A stretch of DNA of 64,000 nucleotides from Anaerolineaceae bacterium (lineage in GTDB: Bacteria; Chloroflexota; Anaerolineae; Anaerolineales; UBA11657), in contig BGOS01000023.1 of assembly GCA_003569365.1 (NCBI GenBank), positions 186,001-250,000 of the forward strand, written 5' to 3'. Under the pieces are notes generated by a model. It was not told the DNA's origin. It searched no databases and saw only the letters and a program-made list of their open reading frames with translations. The position numbers and the translations under genes were made by a program. Of this stretch, positions 16,589 through 25,896 are shown one piece after another. Positions within the stretch are counted from its first letter, which is position 1. Each line of letters starts with the position of its first letter.

Positions 16589-17365
16589 ATGAGCGCAGTT
16601 CTGGAAATAAGAAATTTGCATGTGTCTGTGGAAGGCAAGGAGATCCTGAAGGGCGTCAACCTTGTTGTGAAGCAGGGCGAGATTCATGCGTTGATGGGGC
16701 CGAATGGAACGGGCAAGAGTACGCTGTCCAACACCTTGATGGGTCACCCGCACTACGTGGTCACGTCCGGGCAGGTGATCATGGACGGAGTTGACTTGTT
16801 GGAGCTGGGCGTGGATGAACGCTCGCGGATGGGTTTGTTTCTTGCGTTTCAGTATCCAGTCGCCATTCCGGGAGTTACGGTTGCGAACTTTTTGCGCACG
16901 GCAATCAATGCCCGCTTGCGCGCGGTGGATCCCAAGAGCAAGGGCATGCCAATTCCAGCGTTCCGCAAACTGCTGAAGGAAAGAATGGACACGCTGCAAA
17001 TGTCGCATGATTTTGCCGGGCGCTATTTGAACGAGGGTTTTTCCGGCGGCGAAAAGAAGCGCGCGGAAATTTTGCAGCTCGCCACGCTTGAGCCGACGAT
17101 TGCGATCATGGACGAAACCGACTCCGGCCTTGATATTGATGCACTGCGCATTGTCGCGGATGGCATCAACAAGCTGGTGGGCCCGAAGCTGGGCGTGCTC
17201 ATCATCACCCATTACCAGCGCATGTTGAACTACATCAAGCCGGACAAGGTGCACATTATGATGGGTGGGCGCATAGTAGAATCTGGCGGGCCTGACCTTG
17301 CGTTGCAGCTTGAGGCCCAGGGTTACGAGTGGGTGCGCGAGCGTTATGCTGAAGCAGCCGCCTAA
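16589..17365 (+). CDS. sufC: SUF Fe-S assembly ATPase SufC
   Basis: This 258-residue ABC-type ATPase of the SufBCD scaffold powers Fe-S cluster assembly. The Walker A reads GPNGTGKST, the signature is FSGGEKKRAEIL, and the Walker B with following residues is IMDETDSGLDID, the D-loop wording special to SufC. The H-loop is ITHYQRML. The ATG at 16589 is chosen (MSAVLEIRNLHV); a longer TTG reading begins inside the promoter. It is the first gene of the suf operon, 18 nt before sufB. Confidence 0.97.
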   Translation: MSAVLEIRNLHVSVEGKEILKGVNLVVKQGEIHALMGPNGTGKSTLSNTLMGHPHYVVTSGQVIMDGVDLLELGVDERSRMGLFLAFQYPVAIPGVTVANFLRTAINARLRAVDPKSKGMPIPAFRKLLKERMDTLQMSHDFAGRYLNEGFSGGEKKRAEILQLATLEPTIAIMDETDSGLDIDALRIVADGINKLVGPKLGVLIITHYQRMLNYIKPDKVHIMMGGRIVESGGPDLALQLEAQGYEWVRERYAEAAA

Positions 17366-17383
17366 ACGGCACAGGAGCTAATC

Positions 17384-18802
17384 ATGTCTGAGCAAGAAAA
17401 AGAAGTCGTCAGCCAAATCAACGGGTCCTACGAAACAAAGTATGGTTTCCACGAAACCGATACTTATACATTCCGGACCGAAAAAGGCATCAATCATGCC
17501 GTGTTGGACCAGATCTGCGATCGCAAAAATGAGCCGGAGTGGATGCGCGCATTTCGGCATCGTTCGCTGGATATATTCTTCAGCAAGCCCATGCCGGACT
17601 GGGGCGGCGATGTGGCGCAGATTGACTTCGACAATATCTACTACTACATCAAGCCGCCCGATGCCGGCAAGCGCAGTTGGGAAGATGTTTCGCCGGAAGT
17701 CAAGAATACGTTTGAGCGCTTGGGAATTCCCGAGGCCGAACAAAAGTTTTTGTCGGGCGTAGGCGCCCAGTACGACTCAGAGGTGGTTTACCACAACATC
17801 CAAAAGCATTTGGAGGATCAGGGCGTGATCTTCCTTGGCATGGATGAGGGCTTGCGCCAGCACGAGGCGCTGGTACGGGAATACTTCAGCACCATTATTC
17901 CGCCAACGGACAACAAGTTTGCTGCACTTAACTCGGCGGTTTGGTCGGGTGGCTCATTCATTTACGTGCCCAAGGGGGTGCATATTGAAATGCCGCTACA
18001 GGCATACTTCCGCATCAACTCTGCAAACGCCGGCCAGTTTGAGCGCACGCTAATTATTGTGGATGAAGGCGCGAGTGTGCATTACGTGGAAGGCTGTACC
18101 GCCCCCACCTATGCTGCCGACTCTTTGCACTCCGCAGTGGTGGAGATAGTGATTAAGGCTGGCGGGCGCTGCCGTTACACCACCATTCAAAACTGGTCCA
18201 ACAATGTTTACAACCTCGTGACCAAGCGCGCTGCGGCTTACAAGGACGCAGTTATGGAGTGGGTGGACGGCAACCTGGGTTCGAAGCTCACGATGAAGTA
18301 CCCATCCGTTTATTTGCTCGAGCCGGGAGCGCATGGCGAAGTGCTGTCAATTGCATTTGCCGGGCCGGGCCAGCATCAGGATGCCGGCGGCAAGGTGGTG
18401 CATGGCGCCCCCAATACCACCTCGAAAATTGTTTCCAAGTCCATCTCGCGCGGCGGCGGGCGATCTTCCTACCGCGGTATGATCAAGGTGTACAAGGGAG
18501 CGCATGGCTCCAAGTCTTCGGTGGTGTGCGACGCGCTGCTGATTGATGATAAATCGCGCTCGGACACGTATCCCACAATTGAGATCGACGAAGACGACGT
18601 TACGATTGGCCATGAGGCTTCGGTGTCCAAAGTGGGCGAGGACCAGCTCTTTTATCTGATGAGTCGCGGCTTGACGGAGGAGGCGGCTTCGTCCATGGTG
18701 GTTTCTGGTTTTATTGAGCCACTGGTGAAGGAGCTGCCGATGGAATATGCAATCGAGATGAACCGCTTGATCCAGCTCCAAATGGAAGGCTCGATCGGCT
18801 AA
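17384..18802 (+). CDS. sufB: SUF scaffold protein SufB
   Basis: This 472-residue beta-helix scaffold, on which the nascent cluster is built with SufC and SufD, starts after a good AGGAG 8 nt upstream. Family landmarks include [43 protein letters not shown], and the cysteine in [12 protein letters not shown] that corresponds to the persulfide/cluster-linked Cys. The C-terminus has [26 protein letters not shown]. The length is normal. It is followed by a 92-nt spacer with two hairpins before sufD. Confidence 0.97.
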   Translation: MSEQEKEVVSQINGSYETKYGFHETDTYTFRTEKGINHAVLDQICDRKNEPEWMRAFRHRSLDIFFSKPMPDWGGDVAQIDFDNIYYYIKPPDAGKRSWEDVSPEVKNTFERLGIPEAEQKFLSGVGAQYDSEVVYHNIQKHLEDQGVIFLGMDEGLRQHEALVREYFSTIIPPTDNKFAALNSAVWSGGSFIYVPKGVHIEMPLQAYFRINSANAGQFERTLIIVDEGASVHYVEGCTAPTYAADSLHSAVVEIVIKAGGRCRYTTIQNWSNNVYNLVTKRAAAYKDAVMEWVDGNLGSKLTMKYPSVYLLEPGAHGEVLSIAFAGPGQHQDAGGKVVHGAPNTTSKIVSKSISRGGGRSSYRGMIKVYKGAHGSKSSVVCDALLIDDKSRSDTYPTIEIDEDDVTIGHEASVSKVGEDQLFYLMSRGLTEEAASSMVVSGFIEPLVKELPMEYAIEMNRLIQLQMEGSIG

Positions 18803-18816
18803 GCCTCTGTGTCTGC

Positions 18817-18880
18817 GCTGCACACCGGGTGTGCAGCTGTTTTGAATTGAAATTGGCGCCGCCCTCCTACCGGGCGGCGC
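18817..18880 (+). promoter_or_regulatory. Two hairpins between sufB and sufD (possible attenuator)
   Basis: GCTGCACACC and GGTGTGCAGC (18817-18837) form a 10-bp perfect inverted repeat followed by TGTTTTG, like a weak intrinsic terminator. It is followed by GCGCCGCCC/GGGCGGCGC (18856-18864 with 18872-18880), a 9-bp stem with a 7-nt loop. Together they fill the spacer. They could lower sufD-onward expression or protect mRNA ends after processing. Confidence 0.5.
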
Positions 18881-18894
18881 TGCGGTGTAAGGCA

Positions 18895-20252
18895 ATGTCT
18901 AAAACTAATACAACGGCAATCACATCTGAGCACGCCCGCCAGCAGGTGGCGGCGGCGGTCACGCTCACCAAGGCGGATATTCAAAAACTGAGCGTGCGCT
19001 TGCGCGACTCTGACTGGCATGCAGCCGAACGACTGCGCGCCTGGCGGGTGTTTCCGATACCCCAATGCCCTCGATCACGGATGATGCGTGGCGGCGAACC
19101 GATATTCGCGGTTTGCGCTGGCCCGAGCTGAAAGCATCGCGGTCTCATAGTGCTTCAGCTAATGGGCTGTCCGCGGTGCCGGCGCGTTTGCTGCGGCCGT
19201 TGGTGGGCGGTGAGCATGGCGGGCAGCTGGTAATCAACCGCGGCAAAGTTGTGGAGCGCAATCTGGCAGCCAGCTTGCGCCGCAAGGGTGTCATCTTTAC
19301 CGATTTTCTGACTGCCACGCGCCAGCATTCGGCCTTGCTTCGCAAATATCTCGGCAAGTCAGTTCCGGCCAGCCAGGGAAAGTTTGCTGCAATGGCCGCA
19401 TGCCTGGCCGATCAGGGCGTGTTTGTGTATGTGCCGCGCGGCGTTAAGGTTGAGCTGCCGCTGCACTCAGTAATTTGGGCGGATGCGCCGGCGCAATTCT
19501 CGCGGCTGGTTGTGGTGGCGGAGGCTGACTCGGCTTTGACCTTTGTGCATGAGCTTGCATCGCAGACACAGCGCCAGCACGCGGTGCACGTGGGCACGGT
19601 TGAGGTGTACGCCGGTCGAAATGCAAACTTGCAGTTCATTGAATTGCAGTCGCTGGGCCAGAACGTTTGGCATTTTGCGCACGAGCGCTCGCGGGTGCAG
19701 CGCGACGGCAAGCTTGATTGGATTTTTAGTGCGATTGGCAGCCGGCTTACAAAGAACTTTTGTGAAATTGATTTGGTGGAGAAGGGCGCGTGGGGCAGAA
19801 TGTCCGGGTTCTACTTTGCAGAAGGTGATCAGCATTTGGACCACGACACGCAGCAGAATCACCATGCCGAACACACCACCAGCGACTTGCTATTCAAGGG
19901 TGCCTTGCGCGACCGCAGCCGCTCGGTTTGGCAGGGCATGATTTATGTTGCGCCGGGAGCGCAGAAAACCGACGGCTACCAGGCCAACCGCAACCTGGTG
20001 CTCAGCAAGCAGGCGCGCGCAGACTCGATCCCCGGGCTGGAGATTCTTGCGGATGACGTGCGCTGCACACATGGTGCCACCATCGGGCAGCTAGAGATGG
20101 AGCACATGTTTTATTTGATGTCGCGCGGCATGCCGGAAGCGGAAGCGCGGCGCGTGCTCGTCGACGGGTTCTTTGACCCGGTGATGGAGCGCATTCCTTT
20201 TGAAGGCGTGCGCGAGCGGCTCAAGCGCGTAATTGCGCAGAAGATGGGTTAG
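18895..20252 (+). CDS. sufD: SUF scaffold protein SufD, interrupted by a -1 frameshift
   Basis: SufD pairs with SufB in the SufBC2D complex. Frame 1 from the ATG at 18895 gives MSKTNTTAITSEHARQQ... WHAAERLRAWRVF. The family-typical continuation MPSITDDAWRRTDIRGLRW is in the -1 frame, read from 19065 on. The two join cleanly if the TTT at 19051-19053 is TTTT (RAWRVF-SDT-MPSITDD). The rest is a normal SufD (GVFVYVPRGVKVELPLHS, LFKGALRDRSRSVWQGMI, FYLMSRGMPEAEARRVLVDGFFDPV). Explanations are a missing base in the assembly, a real mutation, or programmed slippage; a missing base is most likely because the downstream 390 codons are intact. Starting at 19065 alone would give a protein lacking the N-terminal helical domain. 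Confidence 0.88.
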
Positions 20253-20285
20253 CGGCAGTTGCGGGCGGAGCGGGGATTAGTCACA

Positions 20286-21515
20286 ATGCCTGCACTTGAC
20301 CCGCAGAAAATCCGGGCCGACTTTCCGGTACTGCAGCGCGAGGTGCGTCCCGGCGTTCCGCTGGTGTACCTTGACTCTGCGGCCACATCCCAAAAGCCTG
20401 ATGCTGTTTTATCTGCGCTGGACAGCTACTACCGGCTGCACAACGCCAATGTGCACCGTGGCATTCACACGCTGGCGGAGGAGGCCACTGCCCTTTATGA
20501 GGGAGCGCGCCGTAAAGTAGCAGCCTTCATCAACGCGGCTTCTGCGCGCGAAGTGATTTTTACGCGCAATGCCAGCGAAGCAATCAATTTGGTTGCGCAC
20601 AGTTGGGGTCGCGCGCGTTTAAAGGTGGGCGATCGGCTGCTGCTAACGGAGATGGAGCATCACTCCAATCTTGTGCCGTGGCAGATGCTGTCTGCCGAGC
20701 GCGGCCTGGAGATTGACATCATTCCGATAACTGCAGATGGGTTGCTTGACCTTGCGGAAGCGGACAAGCTGCTTGCGCTCGCGCCGCGGTTGCTTGCATT
20801 CACCCATATGTCGAACGTGCTGGGCACCATCAATCCGGTGGCAGAGCTTTGCCGGCGTGCGCACGCAGCGGGTGCAGTCGTACTGGTTGATGGCGCGCAA
20901 TCTGTGCCCCACTTTGCGGTGGATGTGCAAGCGCTGGGCGCTGACTTTTATGTTTTCTCGTCGCACAAAATGTGCGGTCCCACTGGCATTGGGGTGCTGT
21001 GGGGCCGGGAGGCGCTGCTGGATGCCATGCCGCCATTTTTGGGCGGCGGTGACATGATCAGCAGCGTGCAGCTGCGCGAGTTTACGCCGGCCGCACTACC
21101 GCATAAGTTTGAGGCCGGCACGCCGGCCATTGCCGAGGCTGCCGGCTTGGGTGCCGCGGTTGACTACCTGCAAGCGGTTGGGATAGACAGTATCCACGCT
21201 TATGAAGCTGAACTTACAGAATACGTCTTGGAGCGGCTCAGTGAAGTGCCGGGCCTTACGCTTTACGGGCCGCCAGCAGCCGGCCGCGGCGGTGTGGCTG
21301 CCTTCACCTTGAAGGGCGTGCATGCGCATGATGTAGCCCAGGTTCTGGATGGATCGGGTGTGGCTGTGCGCGCTGGCATGCACTGCACCATGCCGCTACA
21401 CGCCCGTTTGGGTGTGAGCGCAACTGCGCGCGCCTCGTTTTACTTGTACAATACAGCTGCCGAAATTGATGTACTGGTAGCGGGCCTGGAACGCGTAAAC
21501 AACATGTTTGCGTGA
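20286..21515 (+). CDS. sufS: Cysteine desulfurase SufS
   Basis: This PLP enzyme takes sulfur from L-cysteine and passes it to SufU or SufE. It has about 409 residues from the ATG at 20286 (MPALDPQKIRADFPVL); an upstream TTG at 20259 is less likely. Visible features are YLDSAATSQKP, the H in EMEHHSNLVPWQ, DGAQSVPH, the PLP lysine in SSHKMCGPTGIG, and the mobile-loop catalytic cysteine in RAGMHCTMPLH. The family usually has RAGHHCAQP, so the loop is slightly variant but the Cys is kept. It lies between sufD and sufU, as in Gram-positive-type suf operons. Confidence 0.95.
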   Translation: MPALDPQKIRADFPVLQREVRPGVPLVYLDSAATSQKPDAVLSALDSYYRLHNANVHRGIHTLAEEATALYEGARRKVAAFINAASAREVIFTRNASEAINLVAHSWGRARLKVGDRLLLTEMEHHSNLVPWQMLSAERGLEIDIIPITADGLLDLAEADKLLALAPRLLAFTHMSNVLGTINPVAELCRRAHAAGAVVLVDGAQSVPHFAVDVQALGADFYVFSSHKMCGPTGIGVLWGREALLDAMPPFLGGGDMISSVQLREFTPAALPHKFEAGTPAIAEAAGLGAAVDYLQAVGIDSIHAYEAELTEYVLERLSEVPGLTLYGPPAAGRGGVAAFTLKGVHAHDVAQVLDGSGVAVRAGMHCTMPLHARLGVSATARASFYLYNTAAEIDVLVAGLERVNNMFA

Positions 21516-21583
21516 ACTTGAACCGAAGGCGCGATAAGTTCAGTGGCCGCGCTCAGGGCGCCGGCTCCGAGTGATCCGCAGTT

Positions 21584-21967
21584 ATGGAAAGCATTTACCG
21601 CGAACAAATTCTAGACCACTACAAATACCCGCGGCACAAGGGCCAGCTCGATCCGGCTGACCGGTCATTTGCGGCAGACAATCCTTTATGCGGCGACCGC
21701 ATTCGAATTGACATGCGGCTCGAGGACGAGCGGGTTATTGAGGCGAATTTTTCCGGTGATGGGTGCGCAATATCGCAGGCTGCAGCTTCAATGTTGATGG
21801 AGCTGGTGCAAGGCAAGACGCTGGCAGAGGTGCGCCAGATCAGCCGCGAGGACGTGCTTGAAATGCTTGGCATCGAGCTGAGTGCGGCAAGATTGAAGTG
21901 CGCTTTGTTGTCGCTGAAGGTGTTAAAGGTGGGTGCGTATGGCCTGCAAGAGTGGGTTGAAGATTAA
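21584..21967 (+). CDS. sufU: Sulfur-acceptor/zinc-binding protein SufU
   Basis: This 127-residue IscU-like protein accepts persulfide sulfur from SufS. All zinc-site cysteines are present: NPLCGDRI (residue 37), GDGCAISQAA (residue 62) and RLKCALLSL (about residue 105), together with the conserved Asp. The insertion between the second and third Cys is short but of SufU type rather than IscU type (no LPPVK chaperone motif). It sits 68 nt after sufS and 33 nt before the Rieske gene. Confidence 0.94.
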   Translation: MESIYREQILDHYKYPRHKGQLDPADRSFAADNPLCGDRIRIDMRLEDERVIEANFSGDGCAISQAAASMLMELVQGKTLAEVRQISREDVLEMLGIELSAARLKCALLSLKVLKVGAYGLQEWVED

Positions 21968-22000
21968 GTTGGCAATTGTGCTACGCGGGGAGTTTAAATA

Positions 22001-22312
22001 ATGAGTCGAATTGTTGCTGTGGCGGCAGTTTCAGAACTGCCGGTTGGTGAACGCAAGCTGCTGGAGGTGGATGGCTTGCGCATCGCGGTGTTTAATTTGG
22101 GCGGCCAGTTTTACTGTATTGCGGATGTGTGTTCGCATGATGACGGGCCGGTGGCTGAGGGGCCGGTCACTGGATGCGAGATCGAGTGCCCGCGCCATGG
22201 TGCCCGCTTTGACTTGCGGACTGGGAAAGTGTTGTCATTCCCGGCGATTACTGGAATTCCATCCTATCCGGTGCGGGTTACTGGCGACCAGCTTGAGGTT
22301 GAGCTGCCCTGA
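22001..22312 (+). CDS. Rieske-type [2Fe-2S] ferredoxin of the suf operon
   Basis: This 103-residue soluble Rieske domain has cluster ligands in CSH (VCSHDDGPVAEGPV) and CPRH (IECPRHGARFDLRTGKVLSFPA). It lacks the membrane anchor of cytochrome bc Rieske proteins, so it resembles the small ferredoxin component of dioxygenases (NirD/BphF type). A GGGGAG lies 9 nt upstream. Members of this type often end suf operons in Actinobacteria and Chloroflexota and may deliver electrons for cluster assembly. Confidence 0.92.
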   Translation: MSRIVAVAAVSELPVGERKLLEVDGLRIAVFNLGGQFYCIADVCSHDDGPVAEGPVTGCEIECPRHGARFDLRTGKVLSFPAITGIPSYPVRVTGDQLEVELP

Positions 22313-22413
22313 CATTGTTCTTGGGCTTGCAGGTGCGACAGTTCGATGGCGGTTCGCGACACTATTAGTGCGCGGTGCTAGCCAGGGGCGACTGTCTCTC
22401 GCTAGAAACTCCG

Positions 22414-23339
22414 ATGATCACCCTGCCGAAAACCGATCTTGGGTATTTCCGCTCTGCCTCGGCGGAAACGGGTTTGGCTGGACTGCAGATGCTGCCGAGT
22501 CGCAGCAAGTCCTTGATGCCTATGCAGCTTATGGTGGAAATTTTATCGACACGGCCGACATGTATTCGGAGTGGGCGCCCGGGCACGTCGGTGGCGAAAG
22601 TGAAACCATTATTGGAAATTGGATGAAGAGCCGGGGTAACCGGGGGCAGGTGGTGATCGCCAGCAAAGTTTGCAAGCTGTCCACCCGGGCGGGCCTGTCA
22701 CCCAAGAATATTGCGGCAGCTTGCGACGACTCGCTTCGCCGGCTGCAGACGGATTTTATTGACCTCTACTATGCCCATGCAGAAGACCCTGGCACCCCAA
22801 TTGAGGAAACTTTGCAGGCATTCAATGCTCTGGTTACGGCTGGCAAGGTGCGTTTCATTGCGTCCTCAAATTTTTCTGCTGGTTCTATGCAGGCAGCGCT
22901 TGAAGCCAGTCTCAGTCATAAACTGGCTGCTTTTGCAGGCGTACAGAATAACTACAACCTGTTGTTTCGCAGTGAGTATGAAAACGGAATGCGTGACACT
23001 GTGGCCCGCAATGGGCTGTCGATAATGCCATACTTTGGGCTTGCCCGTGGTTTTCTGTCTGGCAAATATCGGCGTGGGGTTGTGGTGGAGTCTCAGCGCG
23101 CAAATGGCGCAGCCGAGTACCAAAATGAACGTGGGTGGAGAACGCTGGAAGCGATCGATGAAATAGCAGAGCGGCACAAGGTGTCGGTGGCCGCAGTGGC
23201 GTTGGCATGGTTGCGCGCCCAACCGACGGTAAGCACCCCAATTGCCAGTGCGCGGACTGTCCAGCAGCTAGCGGAAATTATGCAGCAGGTGACGCTTGCG
23301 CCTTCTGAAATCGGAGCGCTTTCGGCGGTCACGGCTTAA
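22414..23339 (+). CDS. Aldo/keto reductase, interrupted by a -1 frameshift near its N-terminus
   Basis: The body (FPLCLGGNGFGWTADAAESQQVLDAYAAYGGNFIDTADMYSEW and so on) is a classic NADPH-dependent aldo/keto reductase, with catalytic Asp/Tyr in FIDTADMYS, the conserved Lys in VIASKV, and His in YYAHAEDPGTPIEETL. The natural start MITLPKTDLG (ATG at 22414) is in another frame. It joins the body if GGG at 22441-22443 were GGGG (TDLG-VFPLCLGG). The long open frame that appears to begin inside the Rieske gene is an artefact of this shift. It encodes about 308 residues when repaired, a normal length. It lies just past the suf operon; a functional tie to Fe-S metabolism is not evident. Confidence 0.85.
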
Positions 23340-23494
23340 TTTCCGAAGCCCTGCAGATTTGGGTGTGGTACCTGCGGTTGTGCTGATGCGATGTTTCCCA
23401 GAATCTTGTAAGGGCCACAGCCATTTTTGCTGTGGCGCGCGGGCACATGCACCATTTGGGCCTAGCTCCACGTTTGTGAGAATTAACTAAGCGT

Positions 23495-24721
23495 ATGTTC
23501 GATGTGATCGCGCGCAACAAAGTTGCCCGGACCATAGTGGTGATATTTGCTGCTGCTTGTTCGCGCTTTGCGGTGATGGCGTGGCTGGGCGATCGCGAGC
23601 TCGGCAACGACATTCGAAGCTTTCGGGTGGTTGCGGAGACACTCCTAGCTGGCAAGAGTGTGTTCGATCTGCCCCATTTCGTTTATACCTATCCGCCGGT
23701 GTGGATGTACGCGGCCAAGCTGCTTCGCAGTATTGGCGACACATACGGCGTGAGTTTCACGTTGCTGATTAAGCTGCCGCAAGTGTTCGCGGATTGTTTG
23801 GTCTCCGCGCTGGTTGTGTTTGCAGTTGCCCGGCGCACCGAAAAGCTGAACGCGCCAATGCTTGCCGGATTGTTATATGCGCTCAATCCGCTCTCAATCT
23901 ATGTCGCTGCCGGCATCGGGCAGATTGACCCGCTGGTGATGGGACTTGTGCTGGTTGCAATGTTGCTGGCTGAAGGCGGGCGGCTGCGCGGCTATTTAGT
24001 GGGCGGCCTGGTATTGGGTATCGCGATCAGCCTCAAGACCTTCCCGATTTTGCTGGCGCCGTGGCTGGTGTGGCGGGCTTGGACGGCGTTTCCGCGCCGT
24101 TGGGTGGCCGGCGGGGTGGCTGGCTTCTGTATTTTGCCGTGGGCGCTTGCGCTCCTGCCATTCTTGTTGAATGGCGAAACTACGGCGCTTACCCGCACCG
24201 TGGAGTTTATGTTTTTGCAGTCCGGGTCTGGTGGCTTGGCGCAACAGCGCGGCCTGCTGTCTGCGCTTGCATTTGTTGGCATTCCCATTCGCGGCTTGAA
24301 TGCGGGCACAGAAAGTTTTGCGCTGGCGCTGGGTGTCGTTGGGCCAGCGCTTGCCTGGGTTATGGACCAATACCGGCTGTTGCTAATTTCAAAAATTTTA
24401 TTCGTGACTATTTATCTGGTGATGTTTTGGTTTCTGCGCAACGGCCCGTTGCTCAAAGTTTGCCTGCTGACATTTGTTATTCTGTTTTCTGTCATCGGTG
24501 GTTTTTTTGGGTACTATCTTCTATGGCCGTTGCCATTCGCCGTAGTTTTGCGGGACAAGGGTGTGGTGCCGTATTCTTTGCTTGCGTTTGTTCTGAATGT
24601 TTGGGCGGATCCGTGGGTGAATTTGCTGTTCTGGGTCTTTTGCGTAGGTTGGAGCGTGCTGCTGGTGCGGGGGCTTTTGGCTGAGCAGCGCAGTGCCGTT
24701 GAACCACACCGTGCTATTTAA
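23495..24721 (+). CDS. Polytopic membrane glycosyltransferase (GT87/mannosyltransferase-like)
   Basis: The product is 408 residues with about nine to ten hydrophobic helices. It has an extracytoplasmic acidic loop after helix 1 (GDRELGNDIRSFRVVAETLLAGKSVFDLPHFVYTYPPVW) and the conserved YTYPP motif. ALNPLSIYVAAGIGQIDPL and ISLKTFPILLAP follow. These are features of polyprenyl-phosphate-sugar-dependent C-superfamily transferases such as GT87/DUF2029 mannosyltransferases. It would elongate lipid-linked or wall glycans on the outer face of the membrane. The first ATG has no ribosome-binding site. Donor and acceptor are not predictable. Confidence 0.75.
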   Translation: MFDVIARNKVARTIVVIFAAACSRFAVMAWLGDRELGNDIRSFRVVAETLLAGKSVFDLPHFVYTYPPVWMYAAKLLRSIGDTYGVSFTLLIKLPQVFADCLVSALVVFAVARRTEKLNAPMLAGLLYALNPLSIYVAAGIGQIDPLVMGLVLVAMLLAEGGRLRGYLVGGLVLGIAISLKTFPILLAPWLVWRAWTAFPRRWVAGGVAGFCILPWALALLPFLLNGETTALTRTVEFMFLQSGSGGLAQQRGLLSALAFVGIPIRGLNAGTESFALALGVVGPALAWVMDQYRLLLISKILFVTIYLVMFWFLRNGPLLKVCLLTFVILFSVIGGFFGYYLLWPLPFAVVLRDKGVVPYSLLAFVLNVWADPWVNLLFWVFCVGWSVLLVRGLLAEQRSAVEPHRAI

Positions 24722-25024
24722 GTGCAATTTGCACCTGAGATTAATGTTACTGGCTGATTACTAAGAATTGAGGGTGGGCGGCGCTGGAAAAAGGGGTTGC
24801 GGAGTGTGCGCCGTGAATTTGTGTAGGTTCTAATCACTGCTGTGATAGTTCTCTTGGCAGCGGAAGTAAGATTGCAAATGATGCAACGCACCAAGTGCGT
24901 TCGAAAACCGAAGTAAGGTGGGTGAACCTGTGTGGTTCATGCAGGCACACGGTACTTTGTTTCATCTGCGGATTATGCCTTTTTGTTCGGATCAGGTATG
25001 TTTATGAGTTTATGAGGTAACTTG
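24722..25024. other. Intergenic region with two small hairpins before the YceI lipoprotein gene
   Basis: No gene is seen. AACGCAC-CAA-GTGCGTT (24885-24901) and TGAACC-TGTGT-GGTTCA (24923-24939) are short inverted repeats that could form in a leader RNA. GAGGT lies 6 nt before the GTG start at 25025. Confidence 0.45.
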
Positions 25025-25807
25025 GTGCGTACTAAATATTTTATGGTCGGCGTGTTGCTGGGGCTTATGCCACTTGCATGTGCGCCACGGATCGAGGCCG
25101 GGCAGCCGACGGCAGTTGTTGCGCAAGCCACGGCAGTGTTTGAACCAGTGGTGACGATACTTCCTCCCACCGCGCCGCCTGTCACAGCAACAGTTTTCGT
25201 TGCGCCGACAGCAATGGCGACTGAAGTTGTTGTGGAGCCAACTTTGATGCCGGCTACATCGCCGGCCAGCGCGGGTAAAAGATTCAAGCTGCAGCCTGCT
25301 GAGACGGTGGCATCGTTCTCGCTGACTGAGGTGTTATACGGCACCCTCAAGACTGTGGTTGGAACGACAAGCGAGGTGCAGGGCGGCTTGGCGGTGGATT
25401 TTTTGAATCCCGGCAAAACTAGTTTGGATCCAATTGAAATTGGGGCGGGGAGTTTTGCAACCGATAGCGGGCGGCGGGATGGCGCAATTCGGCGCTTCAT
25501 CTTGGATGCTGGCAACTATCCGCTGATACGCTTTGTGCCACAAACAATTGCGGGTTTGCCGGACACTGTGAAGCTTGGCGACAAACTGGCGCTGAGTGTG
25601 ATGGGTGATTTGACCATTAGAGATACAACCCGCCCGGAAACTTTTGCGCTGGCGGTGCTGGTTGCGACTGAGCAGCGATTGGAAGGCGTGGCCACGACAA
25701 CTGTATTGCGCAGCAATTATGGATTGAGTATTCCGTCGCTTCCGTTTCTGGCAGATGTGGCGGACGAGATAGTGCTTGAAATTCGTTTTGTGGCTGCACC
25801 CGAGTAG
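25025..25807 (+). CDS. YceI-domain lipoprotein
   Basis: The product is about 260 residues, starting with GTG at 25025 (GAGGT 6 nt upstream). The signal ends in a lipobox LMPLAC at about residues 15-20, so it is an anchored lipoprotein. A Thr/Pro/Ala-rich linker follows to residue about 80. Residues about 88-260 are a YceI lipocalin-like domain (AETVASFSLTEVLYG, SLDPIEIGAGSFATDSGRRDGAIRRFI, YPLIRFVPQTI, VMGDLTIRDTTRPETFALAV). YceI proteins bind polyisoprenoids or amphiphiles in a hydrophobic pocket. No gene partner is clear. Confidence 0.85.
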   Translation: MRTKYFMVGVLLGLMPLACAPRIEAGQPTAVVAQATAVFEPVVTILPPTAPPVTATVFVAPTAMATEVVVEPTLMPATSPASAGKRFKLQPAETVASFSLTEVLYGTLKTVVGTTSEVQGGLAVDFLNPGKTSLDPIEIGAGSFATDSGRRDGAIRRFILDAGNYPLIRFVPQTIAGLPDTVKLGDKLALSVMGDLTIRDTTRPETFALAVLVATEQRLEGVATTTVLRSNYGLSIPSLPFLADVADEIVLEIRFVAAPE

Positions 25808-25896
25808 CACCGCAGCTGTGGCAGTTCAATTGGAGCTGATGCAGGGACTACAATCAATGCAGTATTTGCACTTGAAGGCAGTGTTGGCGGGATGCA

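Noticed and set aside
22011-22413. N-terminal extension of the aldo/keto reductase over the Rieske gene
   Set aside because: The extension is the Rieske gene read in another frame; it arises from the frameshift at 22441.
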